From contig KN832556.1 in assembly GCA_000827205.1 (NCBI GenBank), positions 2,288,969 to 2,352,968 of the forward strand: a stretch of 64,000 nucleotides of DNA. The letters run 5' to 3'. The first letter of the stretch is position 1, and the number at the start of each line of letters is the position of its first letter. Shown in pieces: positions 47,601 through 59,211 of this stretch. A program made the translations under genes and the position numbers. Below the pieces are notes generated by a model. The model did not search any database. It worked only from the letters and a program-made list of their open reading frames with translations, and was not told the DNA's origin. The stretch comes from Plicaturopsis crispa FD-325 SS-3 (taxonomy: Eukaryota > Basidiomycota > Agaricomycetes > Amylocorticiales > Amylocorticiaceae).

Positions 47601-48106
47601 TCAACCAAGAGCACGCAAGTAACCTCCTCCCCTACTTTCGTCCCACCACCCGGAAGTCCCATCGAATATGCCATATTGAGCCGTGGCGACTTCCAGTCCG
47701 ATGGATCAAGGTGAAAGAGGTGGCCGATGGTGTCCGACGCACAAGTTTCCGGATATTCGACGTACGCACCAAGGGGATAGGTATAGAGGGTCGTCAAGAG
47801 GGTCTTCCTGTTAAGCCTGATGTTGTGAGAAATCTGAGCGGGCAGGATATCAGCTGAGTAGGGCTGTGGTGGTCGAACGACGCCGGGAATGGTGTAGTGT
47901 GAAGGGTGATCAGCAAGGACGGCTGAGGCTGATATCACGCGTACGACTGCATTTGCGAGCTCTGTAGCAATAGTGTCGGGCACAAGAACTTTGCCGGAGG
48001 ACGCGGTAGAGAGCTCGACAAGACGTTGGATGAGGGGGTCAATGTTCACGGTAGCAGGATTCAAAAGATCTGCTAAACCTAGGCGACGATTACCGGGCTG
48101 CGACAT
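44661..48106 (-). CDS. Mutator-like (MULE) transposase with GCM1/WRKY-type zinc finger
   Basis: About nine exons join in frame from MSQPGNRRLGLADLLNPATV (48106) to GILMPSM-TGA. Order of parts: an N-terminal region; TCEGRIVFHTKSDGTPYLKC, EHYDRQGTRDHF and SYDLRYLEAVLEED; then KVFCPHFKQP and CPRVLLTAHGVHTHPVPLP, whose Cys and H-x-H fit a WRKY-GCM1 zinc finger. The catalytic part has IFSRVYLNRQTAAAHQLVFQ, WTVDQHGGQAKGLGLYLQSL, YEHLKRILRLCYVHIFRNI, and IPREIWSAGEGHTNLIESVH, the last being the NxxES-type end motif of MULE DDE transposases. A Lys/Glu-rich coiled-coil tail closes the protein. I see no internal stop in the spliced frame, so the gene looks intact. Terminal inverted repeats were not found, so the ends of the element are unknown. 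It could also be a domesticated gene. Confidence 0.8.
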
Positions 48107-49411
48107 ATCAAGCAGAGGGAATCGGTGGGGATGGCTTACCGACGTACAAAGTACCGCCCTAGAGTACAACTCACACTGCGCAGACCCCGAAAATTCAAAG
48201 TTTCTAGTGACGCCAAAGTAAACCGGGGGATTGTAAGCAACATAGAAGAGAATGCACGCACATCATGTTGTTTTCTGCTAGGCTGCTTCGCATTCTACAG
48301 GACGCCTCCGCCGTGCGGTTGGAGCGGTGGATTACAGCTCCTGTGGATAGGATTGACGGGGATAATGATTTTGTGGCGCTGCAGGGGACCGAGTACGCGA
48401 GATGGCGTTGAGTGTGACTTCTCAAAAGGGTCAGGGAAGGGTAGTCGGATTGGGGTTATGGATTAGTTATGGCTAATAAATGAAGACAAACCTCATTTTG
48501 AGGTTCTGGTAGGTTTACTAGTCTCAATCCCAAAGTAGTACATGCAGCCGAGGGATGGCCGATATCTAATCCGAACAGTGCCTGGCGAGGAGATTGGGTT
48601 TGCGGCAAGTTTATGGTCGTCTTCGCGGTGCCTTCTTGAGAAGGGCTGGATTACCCTTTTCTTCTTGGGATCAGGATCGAATAAGACTCGTTTACCATAA
48701 CCTCGATTTGGCAGGGTGCGGTTGGGCTGCGGCATGATATGTAAGATAACGGGGTAATTAATGCGTAGGGACGTTTCGAGGGACCTCTGGTATCGGGCAC
48801 AAGTAAGTAGCGAACATGAAAATCGGATAATTGGCGGAAACACCGACACCACAGTGGCGACGCAGTAAAGAGACCGGTATCGGGAAGTATCGGAAACGGA
48901 TGACCGTTGCACGCATTCGAGAGCCTCAAGGCATTTGCGACGCGGATTGCGCAAGGCGGCACCATGCACGGTGAGACAAAGTGTACACCTGTGGACACCT
49001 CGCGCAGTAGGCGTTTACCACACATTTACATGCCCGTCGGTCAGGCTTCAGCGTCTGTGGGACACGTTAATTCATGATTGTTCCTATATGCAAAGTACTT
49101 ACCGAAAGGATGACACAAAATGATGCAAGAGCGGCCCTAGCCAGAAAATGCAGCATTTGACCGAGGTAGCAAGTGACCATTGCGAACAGAAACTGACGGC
49201 TGCAACGTCGAAGCATGTCATGGAGACGGACAGAGCAAGGCTCCCGAAGTGGCCAGCGTCCGGCGAAGAGATTTTCGGATATCATGACGCAAATGAATCC
49301 GATGGATGCGGGGCTGTCGAACGCAGTGAGAAGAAAGTGCCGTTCCTGGGCAATCCTGAATCCTTTTGGCGGGAGAACGGGTGTCCGCTGCGCTAATGAT
49401 AAAAGGACGAG
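48107..49411. other. upstream of MULE gene; small open frames only
   Basis: A 48-residue plus-strand frame at 48265-48411 (starts MLFSARLLRILQDASAVRLE) and an 80-residue minus-strand frame at 48493-48735 (contains RGYGKRVLFDPDPKKKRVI) have protein-like composition, but nothing else supports them. The remainder shows nothing. The MULE's right terminus should lie here. Confidence 0.3.
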
Positions 49412-49419
49412 GCCTGAAC

Positions 49420-49822
49420 CCCAGTGAAAATCGACTTGAATGCCATGGAATTCCAACGAACCGCAGCGAAGGAAGCGCAGTGCAATCAAGTGCAATAGAA
49501 CGCAAGTGAACCGCGTCGAATTGAGAACGTCACTTTACGTTGCCTCTGCACAACCTCCGGATACATCAAATAAATAACATACGATGTTCGAGTCTTGCCT
49601 TTTCAAATTGAACCGTGTATAATGCTGTCGAATGACAATTCCAGCGCAACTGTCTCTTTTGAATTGCTTTCTACGGTCAACGGACTTGGCGTTTTTTTGG
49701 ACTTGCGGCGACGTAAACAACCCCAAATGTTGGACTTAGCCGCAATTCGTCGACGCGACCTCTCTTTCTTCCCTTCCACCACCACACTCCCTGCCCCAGA
49801 CTCTCGCACCTCCCAGCCGCCG

Positions 49823-49861
<39 letters not shown>

Positions 49862-50633
49862 CACCACCACCAGCTCGTCGCCCTCGCGCGTAGTAGATGG
49901 CATAATTTACCGTGTGTACCGCGCAGCTACTGACCTCCCCACCGGACGCTACTCGCTCGAATCTCGTCAAGAACACCAGCAAGCACAGGTGGTTCCGATA
50001 ACGGTGCCCGACAAGCGCGCACGAACGATGCGTGCAGCACGCTGCTCGCAATGATGGTGATCCGCTTATGAGCTTCGGGAGGTACGTTGATAGCTACACT
50101 GCATAATGTCAATCACTGACCCCCGTGTAGCAAGTCGTTCCTTGCCGACAAGCACTTGCGCCGCCCCGACTACGCGCCGGCCGCCCGCTCTTCGAATCGT
50201 ACGTTGACACTCTCAGTGCATTGGGCAGCTGCTAACGTTGCAACAGGTGTCGTGCGTGCTGGGTGCGAGATGTCTTGCTAGGGAGGTGTTTCGAGTGGGT
50301 CCGGGAGCCGCCTTGTTAGTTAGCTTCGTACGACGTAGATACCGGTCCTCGTTTTGTACGTAGTCGCGTGGTAGGATACATCCAATGCAATTATTTTCTG
50401 CTTCATCTTATGGTTATACCACGTTCAATATCATTCAATGGCAAACAATATGCAATATGCAATCGTTTTGGAATTGATACATTTGATGGTATTTTCGACA
50501 GCATTCACTGGCATTCATTTTTTGAGTGCAAAAAATGTAATTAGGTGGAACGCGAGTGAACGCGATTGAACTTGTACTTCTCGTTCGTACACGTTCGACG
50601 CGATTCGCTGCCATTCAAGTCGATTTTCACTGG
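49420..50633. mobile_element. non-autonomous hAT-like element (about 1.2 kb)
   Basis: The left end reads CCCAGTGAAAATCGACTTGA and the right end, on the minus strand, CCAGTGAAAATCGACTTGAA, inverted repeats of about 22 bases that match exactly apart from one extra terminal C on the left. An 8-bp direct repeat GCCTGAAC flanks it at 49412-49419 and 50634-50641. Inside each end are many short repeats around GAACGCNAGTGAACGCG and CATTCACTGGCATTCA, like the subterminal transposase-binding repeats of hAT elements. The interior has a (GAC)n tract and small open frames but no transposase. Confidence 0.82.
49825..49853. repeat. (CGA)n microsatellite
   Basis: About nine CGA/GAC triplets in a row inside the hAT-like element, followed by a GGC-rich stretch. 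Confidence 0.9.
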
Positions 50634-50641
50634 GCCTGAAC

Positions 50642-51480
50642 ACTGCCATCTGTACAATTAAACGCGCCAGCCTGGCTGCACGGCGATGAGCAGGAGGTAG
50701 GTTAGGGAGGTAGCATGGACATACCTGGCTGATTCTATCGCAAACGACCGAGGTTTGTGAAGAAAAACTCGGGCTTCTTGTCGAGAACATACTTAGCTCG
50801 GCGAGAACGTGCGGACATCGTGTCATCCACGGCGATATTGTGGCGCTCGTGTTGTCGCCCGCCGTCGCTGCTGTGGACGACGACGACGACGACCAGGGTA
50901 AGCGAAAGCGAATATGATGGAAATTCTGAGGCGGGCGTCGCGGGTGTTGACGACCAGGCACATTCTTTCCTACAGACGAGCGCGGTACCGAGAGAGTGCC
51001 CCGGCTATTACCGGGCCGTGGCCAGCTGAGCCCCACGAACTTGGCTCGCGTGATCGAACTTTAAAACTTGTGTTTCCAGGTCTTTGTGTTTTTGCGTCGA
51101 TTTTCCGCGTTTTTTCAATTTCAGGCCTTTTTTTCACCGAGCTCGGTGGCCTGCAGCGTGGTATGTTTTATTCTCTTTTGTGCGCGTCGTCGTCGAGCGT
51201 ACAAACGTCGTTTAATGGGTGGCCGCTGTGTACTAGGATAAGGCCACCAATATCGCCAGCCTGTGATCTTCTGATAGAGCAAGTTGTGTTGGATTACGGA
51301 AACATACGCGCCCTGAGCCCTCTTTCATAAGCAGGCGGTTCTTGTACGAAGTTTGGAGCCGTGGGCTGCCATCAAATCCTCCATTTCCTCGCGTGCACCG
51401 TTCAGGTCCTGTTTACAACCTGTTTATTGTAAACCGTCCCCTTCCAATCTTTCCCTCTTCCTCCCCCCGCCGCTCCAGCT
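50642..51480. promoter_or_regulatory. upstream region of the Zn2Cys6 gene
   Basis: It contains T-rich and CT-rich stretches just before 51481, typical of fungal promoters and 5' leaders. No separate gene is supported. Confidence 0.4.
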
Positions 51481-54400
51481 ATGGTCGCCAGCACCAACGG
51501 CGAGCTGTATACCCCCTTCCAACACCCCCTCGCACCTATAGAGGATTCCAGCGAGGAGGGCTCCGGTCTCCATTCGCCTGTCTTTGGCGCCCCGTTTCCG
51601 CCGCACGGTGACAGTAAGTCCTTCATAGTACAGCTTTTACTTGGGCTCGCACTCTGTTGACGCTATACCCCCGCCCTCGCCAAAAAAGTCCGGTATAATC
51701 CTGATCAAGGCGACTTCAACGCTGTCTCGCAGTTCGACTATGCTGCCAACAACGGCCACCATCAACCTCATCCAATAAACACTTATCCGCTCGTCGATCC
51801 GCAGCAACATCCCAACCTGCAGCCGCAAACATCCAGCAACGAGATACCGCTACATTCGCCGCACTCGCCCACGAACAACCGTCTGCCCCCGCCACCGAGT
51901 GCAGACTTCTTCCACTCGTCGTCTGAGAGACGGTTGCCGCCATTCGCACCACTCGATGTCGCCAGTACCAGCAGCAGCAGCAGCTCCGGGATGCCCATGG
52001 ATAGCAACAGCAACCACAGTGCCCGTCAACCCTCCTCCTCCCACATACCCAATACTTCTAGGCGGACCGAGGAGTCGTCGTCTCCTACGACAGATCGTGG
52101 CAACAACTCCAGCTCAACACGTGAGAGTGCAAGGAAGGAAATATCCATGGTCGTCATAGCCTGTCGTCAATGGTACGTTCTCTTTCCATGTACCCCTTCC
52201 TGCTTCGCAAATGTGTTGCCCTGTCCTCGTTCTACGTTCCACGCACCCTTCATTCTCGAGAACCATCGTGCTCTCCACTCCGTGTCTGCCGTCCGTGCCG
52301 TCGGTCTTAAAGGTCCCTTGACTGTGATGACCCCGTCGAGGCCGTTGCTCTCTCCGTCTTCCTGGTTGACGCTCATCTACCTGTTATCGTCTTCCCCTTC
52401 CCTGCCCTGTCAACGCACCTTCCGCAAATCGCTTAATTAAAATTCATTCTTCGCAGCCGTGCTCGCAAGATCCGCTGCGACTCGACGCGCCCGGTATGCA
52501 ACAACTGTGTCCGCCGCTCGAATCCTTGCGAGTATGATCTCGTGCCCAAGCGTCGCGGCCCTGATAAGCGGCCGGGAACGCGCCAACGGTCCTGCAAAAA
52601 ACGCCCCGCTGACGGATCTGCACCCTCACCCAATACCGCGCCACCGCCATCGAAGAGGAAACGTACTATGTCTGCGCAAGCAGAGGATGTGAAGAAGGAG
52701 AACGATACTCCGCCGCGGCGACCCTCCGGACTCATGATCGATACGCAGGGAAGTGGACGCCACCAGCCACCCTCGGGCTCGCCCCTTGATTACCCTCCAT
52801 CCGCTCGGTCAATCGAGGGTGTGATTTTGAAGGTATGCAGCTGCTATCCACCGTGCCGTTGCTTCATGCTGATCACGATGCATATCCAACAGGGTCCACC
52901 GTCAGGTGCCGTGCGGCAAAGCGCACTGACAATGTACGATCCTGAGTCCTTCTCCAAGTCGTTCGCTAGGCAGCTTAATGTTAACTCTCCTGACCATGTA
53001 CGAAGACCCCCACTGGAGAAAGGCCATCAGTCCTTCCATGGCATACCTCCGTCATCAGACTACAACCGCAATACGTGGTGGGATAACCTCATCGGCACGT
53101 ACTCAACAGGTCGCGATCAGGCGTGAGTTCTTTCATTTAGTTATCACGGATATCGTAGGCAGGCATACTGACACGATGAGGCAGAGTGAAGGAAATAACT
53201 TCAGATCTGCAGTACCTGTAGGTTCTCTTCTGCGCTCTCGTAGTGACAACTTCCACTAACGGTTCGCAAATAGCTTTTCGGCAACGGGCTATTGGCTCTC
53301 CTTCATCAACGTCAACGTATTCATGCGCAGTCTGTACAATCCAGATGAACGAGCTCGCATGCAGCCTGCCCTAGTCTATGCTGCCCTCGCACTCACCACT
53401 TTGATGCGCTCCAGTGAGTTAGAACTGGGCGCTAGTGGACGCAGCCGCGCCATGTGGCTTCGTGATGTCGCTCAGTCGGAACTCGACAAGTCATGGAATA
53501 CCCAGTTCATCGACTATATGCTCGCGGAAGCCGCCCTTGTAAGCCCAGTGTTATGACCTTTTTGACGTGGGTTTAATATTTCCACAACAGCTCCTTGCCC
53601 TGTTTGAGTCATCTGCGCATCCGACGCACAGCTTAGATCGGCTGTCTGCAGCGCTTGTCACCCTCGACGGCATCATCAGCGTGCTCAATCTTACTTGTCT
53701 CGACGTCAGTGATCGCGCCGCAACTCACTTTGGCGCTCGGCACGTCCCCGTAGCCTCGGACGATGCACCCAAACCCGCAAAATGCACATGCATATCTCAC
53801 AACACCCTACCGGCAGACCATTTCTCGTCCTCGTGGACGTATAGCCCGCCCTGGGATCCCGCATGGAACCCGACAGAGGTTCGGAACGAAGAGTGCCGTC
53901 GGCTCTGCTGGTGTGCTCTCAACCTCGTTGCAGCCTTCACTGCGCAATGCGCGGTATTTCAACGCGAAACCCCTGATTTCTTCTTGGCCAACTCAGCCAA
54001 CGTGAGCCTTTCCGTCGTTCATCAACGATGTACAAGTCTTGACCGCTATTTGAATCCAGTATGCTCTTTTCTTCCCTGGGGAGTCCATGTCTCATGCTTC
54101 CGCCCCCACACACCGTGGCCCGTCGCCCCAGTCGCCCAAAGATTCAGTTTGGGCGATCTATTGCCGCAGCATGCTGCTGTGGAACTTCTGCCTCAAGCTT
54201 CGCAAGGAAAACTGCAGTGATGAAGATCGCGCAGAGTATGCTTTGGAAGCGTGGATTGAGACACAGGCCATCCTCGATGCATTGGAGACCCACATCTGTA
54301 ACCTCGACACCGCCATCCTCTACATGTGCAGGGAATACATCTACAAGTTCGTCGTGCTTCAACTACACCGTTCTTTACCGCTGATGGGTCTTTTATGTAG

Positions 54401-55096
54401 CTCGCGGATGACGATTACACAGACTTTCCGCAGGTTGGTCCCTGATTCTGATATGTACGTTTTACTCACGTTCTTGATGTCGATTTCTTTGTTCTTTTAG
54501 CTTACAAGGTTTGGATAGTGGAAGCTCGATCGCGCCTGTCTTCAACCGCAAGCATGCAGAGGAATGGTGTAAGCCCTCTTATTCCTCCCCGTCAAGTTAA
54601 TACCGATGTATGTTGCTTCAACAGTGTACTATCAAGCGCAGGTCATCCAACTTGTAAAGCAATCAGTGCCACAACTAGGTGAAACACAGGGTCATATGTT
54701 GACCAGGCGGCCCTTCCAAGTGGGCTGGTTTACCAGCCAACTGGCAATGTGCGTACCATTCATTCTTGTCCCCTCTTGTCCTTCCAAGACTAATATATTT
54801 TCTGTATCAAATCAGCTGCTTGTCGCTGTGGAACCACGACCACTCCCTTATCAATGCGCTCGATTTGGCAAAGTCGATCCTCATGCCGCTCGACGTTCTC
54901 AATGCTTTGTGGCCCTGCCCCAGTATGTTTGCAACATTGTATTTCACGAAATTGCCGCTCACCGAACGTCCAACCAGTGCAACAAAACCAGTGTGAAAGC
55001 CTTCGCAAACGCCTCAGCGAAGCTTGCACGGCTGCAGGGCTTCCCCAGCCGTTGCCCACAGAATACAATCTGCCCGCCGCATTGCGGGGGCGTTAA
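51481..55096 (+). CDS. Zn2Cys6 transcription factor with fungal_trans domain
   Basis: The start MVASTNGELYTPFQHPLAPI leads a disordered Pro/Ser/Gln/Asn-rich N-terminus of about 200 residues. The zinc cluster CRQCRARKIRCDSTRPVCNN continues with CVRRSNPCEYD, C-x2-C-x6-C-x6-C-x2-C-x6-C. It is split by an intron of 284 nt (52173-52456), long for this locus. A basic linker (PKRRGPDKRPGTRQR) and a Lys/Pro-rich NLS-like stretch follow. The middle homology (fungal_trans) region shows FSATGYWLSFINVNVFMRSL, YAALALTTLMRSSELE, ECRRLCWCALNLVAAFTAQC and a helical end ALDLAKSILMPLDVLNALWP; the protein closes NLPAALRGR-TAA. It binds DNA in the nucleus, probably CGG-type sites. Target genes cannot be read. 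About ten introns are present and several borders between 54060 and 54900 are approximate. Confidence 0.88.
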
Positions 55097-55607
55097 ATAA
55101 TCATACTAGGCCGCTTATCCCCCAATTTCTTACTGTGCGCTTTACCGATTTACTTGTAGCCTGTGCATTTGTATTATTGATTGACTTTTCCCGTGTTTTC
55201 CGTCCTTCGTTTTTTTCTGGCCTTCTTCATCTCATTCGTTGGCGTTTGAATCTTGCCTCTTGCTGTCGTGTATAATATTATGTCTATACGGGATTGCACT
55301 GCGTGAATACTTATACCTAGTAGTTGCCTAGTTGCATCATCTGTCTTGTGTGTGTTCGAGTGATTATCACTTAGACTGGGCATGGACAAGGTTGGGCGGT
55401 TGTTGTCCGAACGACCAGTGGACCAAACAAACGAATTCGAAGCGTGTTTCAAATTTCGAAGTCCGTGCTGCTCTTTTCATACCACGTTTCGTCCAAGTCA
55501 CCCTCGTTGTCGCCCCCTGGCATTTAGAGGACTTTTTAATAGGTCCAAGACTGCTTGACATAGTGAAGCCGGATGACTGCAGTAGTTGGCGGGTTTAGCG
55601 AGGCATT
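55097..55607. other. intergenic, no gene seen
   Basis: T-rich 3' flank of the transcription factor gene, followed by the upstream region of the next gene. Nothing else recognised. Confidence 0.4.
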
Positions 55608-56615
55608 ATGGGGCACGTCGCTTTTACGGCGCATCACGGTGCGTACCATCCAGGTCTTCACGTCGACGCGCCTACATTGACGCGCTTGCAGTGTAGAAAA
55701 TGCCCGTATCTGACGAAGACTACCCCTACACGAAATTACTCAGTACAACACCGCATGTCCAAACTCCGGCGGTGTACAATCTCTACAGTTCATCCCGCGA
55801 GGCTGACGAGTAGCGACTACCATGACCTCTCCGGTGCTGTGGAAGCGCATTTTATGCAGCAGGGTCAACTCGTAGCGCGGCTACCATATATACAAAAGAA
55901 CAAAGGCTTCATACCCTTTCCCGACGGCACCCGTGGATTTCTATATTACCAACCTCACGTTCCGAAACATATGGCGGGCGCAATACGTTTCCGTGTCACG
56001 GATTCGGCAGACGCAGTCGGCTTTTGCGAAGGAAGGGACCTCGTACGACCTCGTGGAGACCCCTGGGGCCTACCTATCCTATCCATATGTCGAAATGTCA
56101 CTACCGCAGGACTGAGGGACATCTTGCTCCGCGACGGATTTTTGGATCGCCAAACCCTCCAAAATATCGCGGACTTCAAGCTGGATCGTGCGTTTACACG
56201 GTACAACGTTGTACCGTCTCTTGGCCACGAATTCTACGTGGATTTCGCAAAAACGTGTTTCTCAATCCAGGCGGTGGGCGATGAGGTTATCCAGCCATAT
56301 AACACCCGTGTTCTTGGGGATGTGTCCATCAAAGGCTCTCCATATACGGGCGAGTATTTAGAAATGATGCTCGTATAAAGCGCTGACCAGTATACGACAG
56401 GCTTTGCAGTCTGTTGCTTCGAACGCGCTGGGCCCCACGAGCCACGAGGTCTCGTTTTGCGAGTTCTTAGAATTCTCGAGCCTGTTACTTGTGTCGTAGA
56501 TGGATACCAGGGTCTCCCGATGCCAGTCGAAGGCGATCTTGTGCGAATGAAAGATGGGTCCCCCCGGATCTGGAATCTCGACAAACCGTACAACAAGCCT
56601 CTACAATTATTATGA
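55608..56615 (+). CDS. unknown protein of an agaricomycete-type paralogous family
   Basis: One long open exon from the ATG at 55608 contains QLVARLPYIQKNKGFIPFPD, GTRGFLYYQPHVPKHMAG and AIRFRVTDSADAVGFCEGRD. The PFPxGTRGFLYY plus AxRFRxT pairing is familiar from many agaricomycete hypothetical proteins. Downstream the frame GFAVCCFERAGPHEPRGLVL, VLRILEPVTCVVDGYQGLPM continues the family C-terminus and ends KPLQLL-TGA. The join between the two parts (56310-56400) is not resolved: one donor gives a different frame that ends at about 56502, another skips part of the first exon. The gene may be spliced in an unusual way or be slightly damaged. No signal peptide, no membrane segment, no known function. 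Confidence 0.5.
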
Positions 56616-57182
56616 CCCAGACATCCCGCGCGTGCGTTCCCTCTACCGACACACCACTCCAGTTGTCCGTCACTTAGTTGCCGTATCCACACTCCAAACT
56701 TTACGGACACACATCAATACTGCCATGTACGTGTGCCAGTGGGCTATCATTCGTCTGCATGCGCATTGCACTTACTGTTCCTCGCGATTGCATAGTCTCC
56801 AAGACCTCAGTCTGGCGACGATATGATACGTCTGGGAAAACATTTTGCATGTTGTTTTGTGGCCGGAAGCTTTGACACGGTCTTACCATCATCTATCGTA
56901 TTCATAATATACGCTATGATTATCGTATCTGGCCGCAGGTCTCATTCAATGTACAATGGAAACATGATTCATGGTACTTGAATTACAACATGCGAAGGCG
57001 CTATTATTAAGTAAGTACAACGGTAGGTAGGTAGGTATGCGATGCGGAAGGTGCTACTAGTGCTACTGGTACAGGTCCGTAGATGTAGGCTGGTAATGAC
57101 AACAACAAAGACTGCGGGAAGAATGGCATAAATAAACCAAATGGCTCGACAAGCTGCGCAACGCAGTGTCGCGTCCAAAACC
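56616..57182. other. intergenic, no gene seen
   Basis: It holds the 3' flanks of two convergent genes. A short GTAG tract lies at 57022-57037. Nothing else is recognised. Confidence 0.4.
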
Positions 57183-57931
57183 TCAGACATTGTATGCCGT
57201 GATATGCCTCATGATTGTCAATGACACCAGCATGTCTATAGGCGCCAAGTCAATACCCTCGACAATCAGTTAATGGGATGGGGTCGACGAACCAACAGTA
57301 AGGTGAGGGTATGCCTCCTCGAGCGTCAGCATGCATCCTGACGAGCCAACGTGCGGTGGCTCTCCCGGTATTGGGAGGCTATAATACGCAATAAGGTATC
57401 CGTTTGCATTCGTGCACTGATGTCAGCACACGAATCAGACATGGCGACCAATGAATGACGGTATTAATGTACGCACTGTCCACTCCTGGTTGGGAGCGAC
57501 ACGGTATGTCCAGCGATATTCCTGCCCATCCGTCGCGATGAACTTTCGAGCTTTCGAGCTGAGGGAGCGTTAATGATCGTGATATATATATATACGACAG
57601 TGTTATCGAGGATTGCTTACCTGCCAAGGGTGGATAACTTTGTTAGGTACTGCTTCATTGGAATGTGCACGCCCGACGTGAACGAGACCATGCCGAGCGA
57701 GTGATCCGAGTTGAATTCGAGCGAAGCTAAGGGTTTGTGCGAGCCGCTGCCGAGATTATAGATCATATACGCGGTGCGCATCGAATCCTTCATGGTGCAG
57801 CGGACGCTGTATCGCATGCGACCGTAGGGATCAGCGTACTCGGTCCCGCTGAGCGATCCCGTCTTGTCTTCGAGATAGTAGGGCATGCCATAAACAGTGC
57901 CGATCGAAGAGGACATGTCGGAAACGGGCAT
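57183..57931 (-). CDS. DUF6593-like unknown protein
   Basis: Four exons on the minus strand join in frame. The start MPVSDMSSSIGTVYGMPYYL (57931) is followed by TAYMIYNLGSGSHKPLASLE and FNSDHSLGMVSFTSGVHIPM. The second exon reads SSKARKFIATDGQEYRWTYR, VAPNQEWTC. The third gives NANGYLIAYYSLPIPGEPPH, SSGCMLTLEEAYPHLT; the last, after a donor at GTTCGT, gives VDMLVSLTIMRHITAYNV-TGA. The layout (RKFxATDGxEYRW, a later LTIMRHI end) matches an agaricomycete family that I associate with DUF6593. The fold is probably a small beta-sheet domain; its role is unknown. The neat frame across all three introns supports the model strongly. It is convergent with the upstream unknown gene. Confidence 0.72.
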
Positions 57932-59211
57932 AACGCTTAAGGGGAAGATAGTGATGGGGAATTCGTCGACGTCAGAGGGAGGATTCGGTCGATGATGATA
58001 GTACCTCGGCGGCTTGTGTGTCCAGATATATACTGTTCTGGCACCCCGTATTGATACACCTCAAAGGAAGCGGATTGACCTGCGATACTCGTCCCTCGGG
58101 GGATCCACGAGATGCATTAACCAAAACCGGTCACCACGGTGCAGTTCATGGCAGGGGAGGACGCGATAGCAACGGCAGGATCCAACTATTCCAAGGCGTA
58201 TAGATCAAACGTTCGGGTTGATGCGCTCCAGAAATGAGATATCGCACCGGCGCAGTAGGTCAAACAGGTGCATTTCTGGGCGGCGCGAGGTGGCGATGGG
58301 AGAGATGCGTTCAGATAACAAGGCGTGTCCGCCCACATTCAGTGATGCGTGCCGCGAATGCGCGAAATCGTACCGATGATCTTGATTAGAGAGGGTAGAC
58401 ATTTGCCTGCAGCTCCGGGTATGGGCGATGGCAGGTATTCATGTGGAATAGCTGCCTGGCAATTCCATGCACATATGTGTTATCCAGAGATCAGGATCCA
58501 AGTCGGAGCAACAACGATCACTAGGTTGAGCAACGGTACGTACTAGAGCCTGTGCTACGCCCCTGCCGCCGGCGGGTAGACCGCTGTCGAGGAACACGTT
58601 CTGTACACACATCCATTTGTGCGTCATTATCAGAAACCATCCGGTAAATTTATACGACCCATGCCCTTGCGCGCACCTGTTAGCACCGGGAAAACCCGCG
58701 AGTCCTCGCTATGAATATCTTGGCAGCCACCTGGATGACACGAGGTCGGAAATTGCTGTCGTCGTCTGCGATGCTGGCCTGCAGACTTGGTGGAATGATG
58801 CGGGAGAGTTGGCTCAGAGGACCACGAGTTAGGATTCTCGCGACAGCAGCGTAGAAACGGTTTGCAGTCTCGAGTGCGAGGGGACGATCGATGTGCTGGA
58901 CATTTCCCCGCAGTTCAAGGCATGTGATGGAGCAGAACGCAGACAGGCTGATCACAAAACAGGCTCACAATTATGTAGAATAACGGCTACATTCAACGTG
59001 GTAACTTAATACCGCGTTCACGGAACGATGTCAACTCCAGCATGGGTGGGTATGCAGATGGAGAACTACGAAGATCGTCATCAGGAACCGAGTATGAGAA
59101 CGAGCGTGCAGCTTACTACTACTCAGTGGATTAAACAAAGGAAGCCGTGAAACGGCTTTGTGCAGTCGAGGTCCCTAGAGCGCGGCGTGGTTCTGGTCGG
59201 TCAAGCAAGGA
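57932..59211. other. 1.3 kb without a supported gene
   Basis: Minus-strand frames at 58205-58402, 58439-58627 and 58680-58955 (the last contains LALETANRFYAAVARILTRG) could be exons of an unrecognised gene, but I could not join them. No domain is visible. Confidence 0.35.

Noticed and set aside
36480-48106. A KDZ transposon linking the TET-like gene and the transposase
   Set aside because: TET/JBP genes are known to accompany KDZ elements, but the transposase here has Mutator-type features and no KDZ motifs were seen.
48493-48735. 80-residue minus-strand frame containing RVLFDPDPKKKRV
   Set aside because: A similar short string (RVLFDRDP) occurs near 32450, but the match is too short to mean anything.
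43900-49411. Terminal inverted repeats for the MULE
   Set aside because: I scanned both flanks by eye and saw no long inverted match or 9-bp duplication, so element ends are not claimed.
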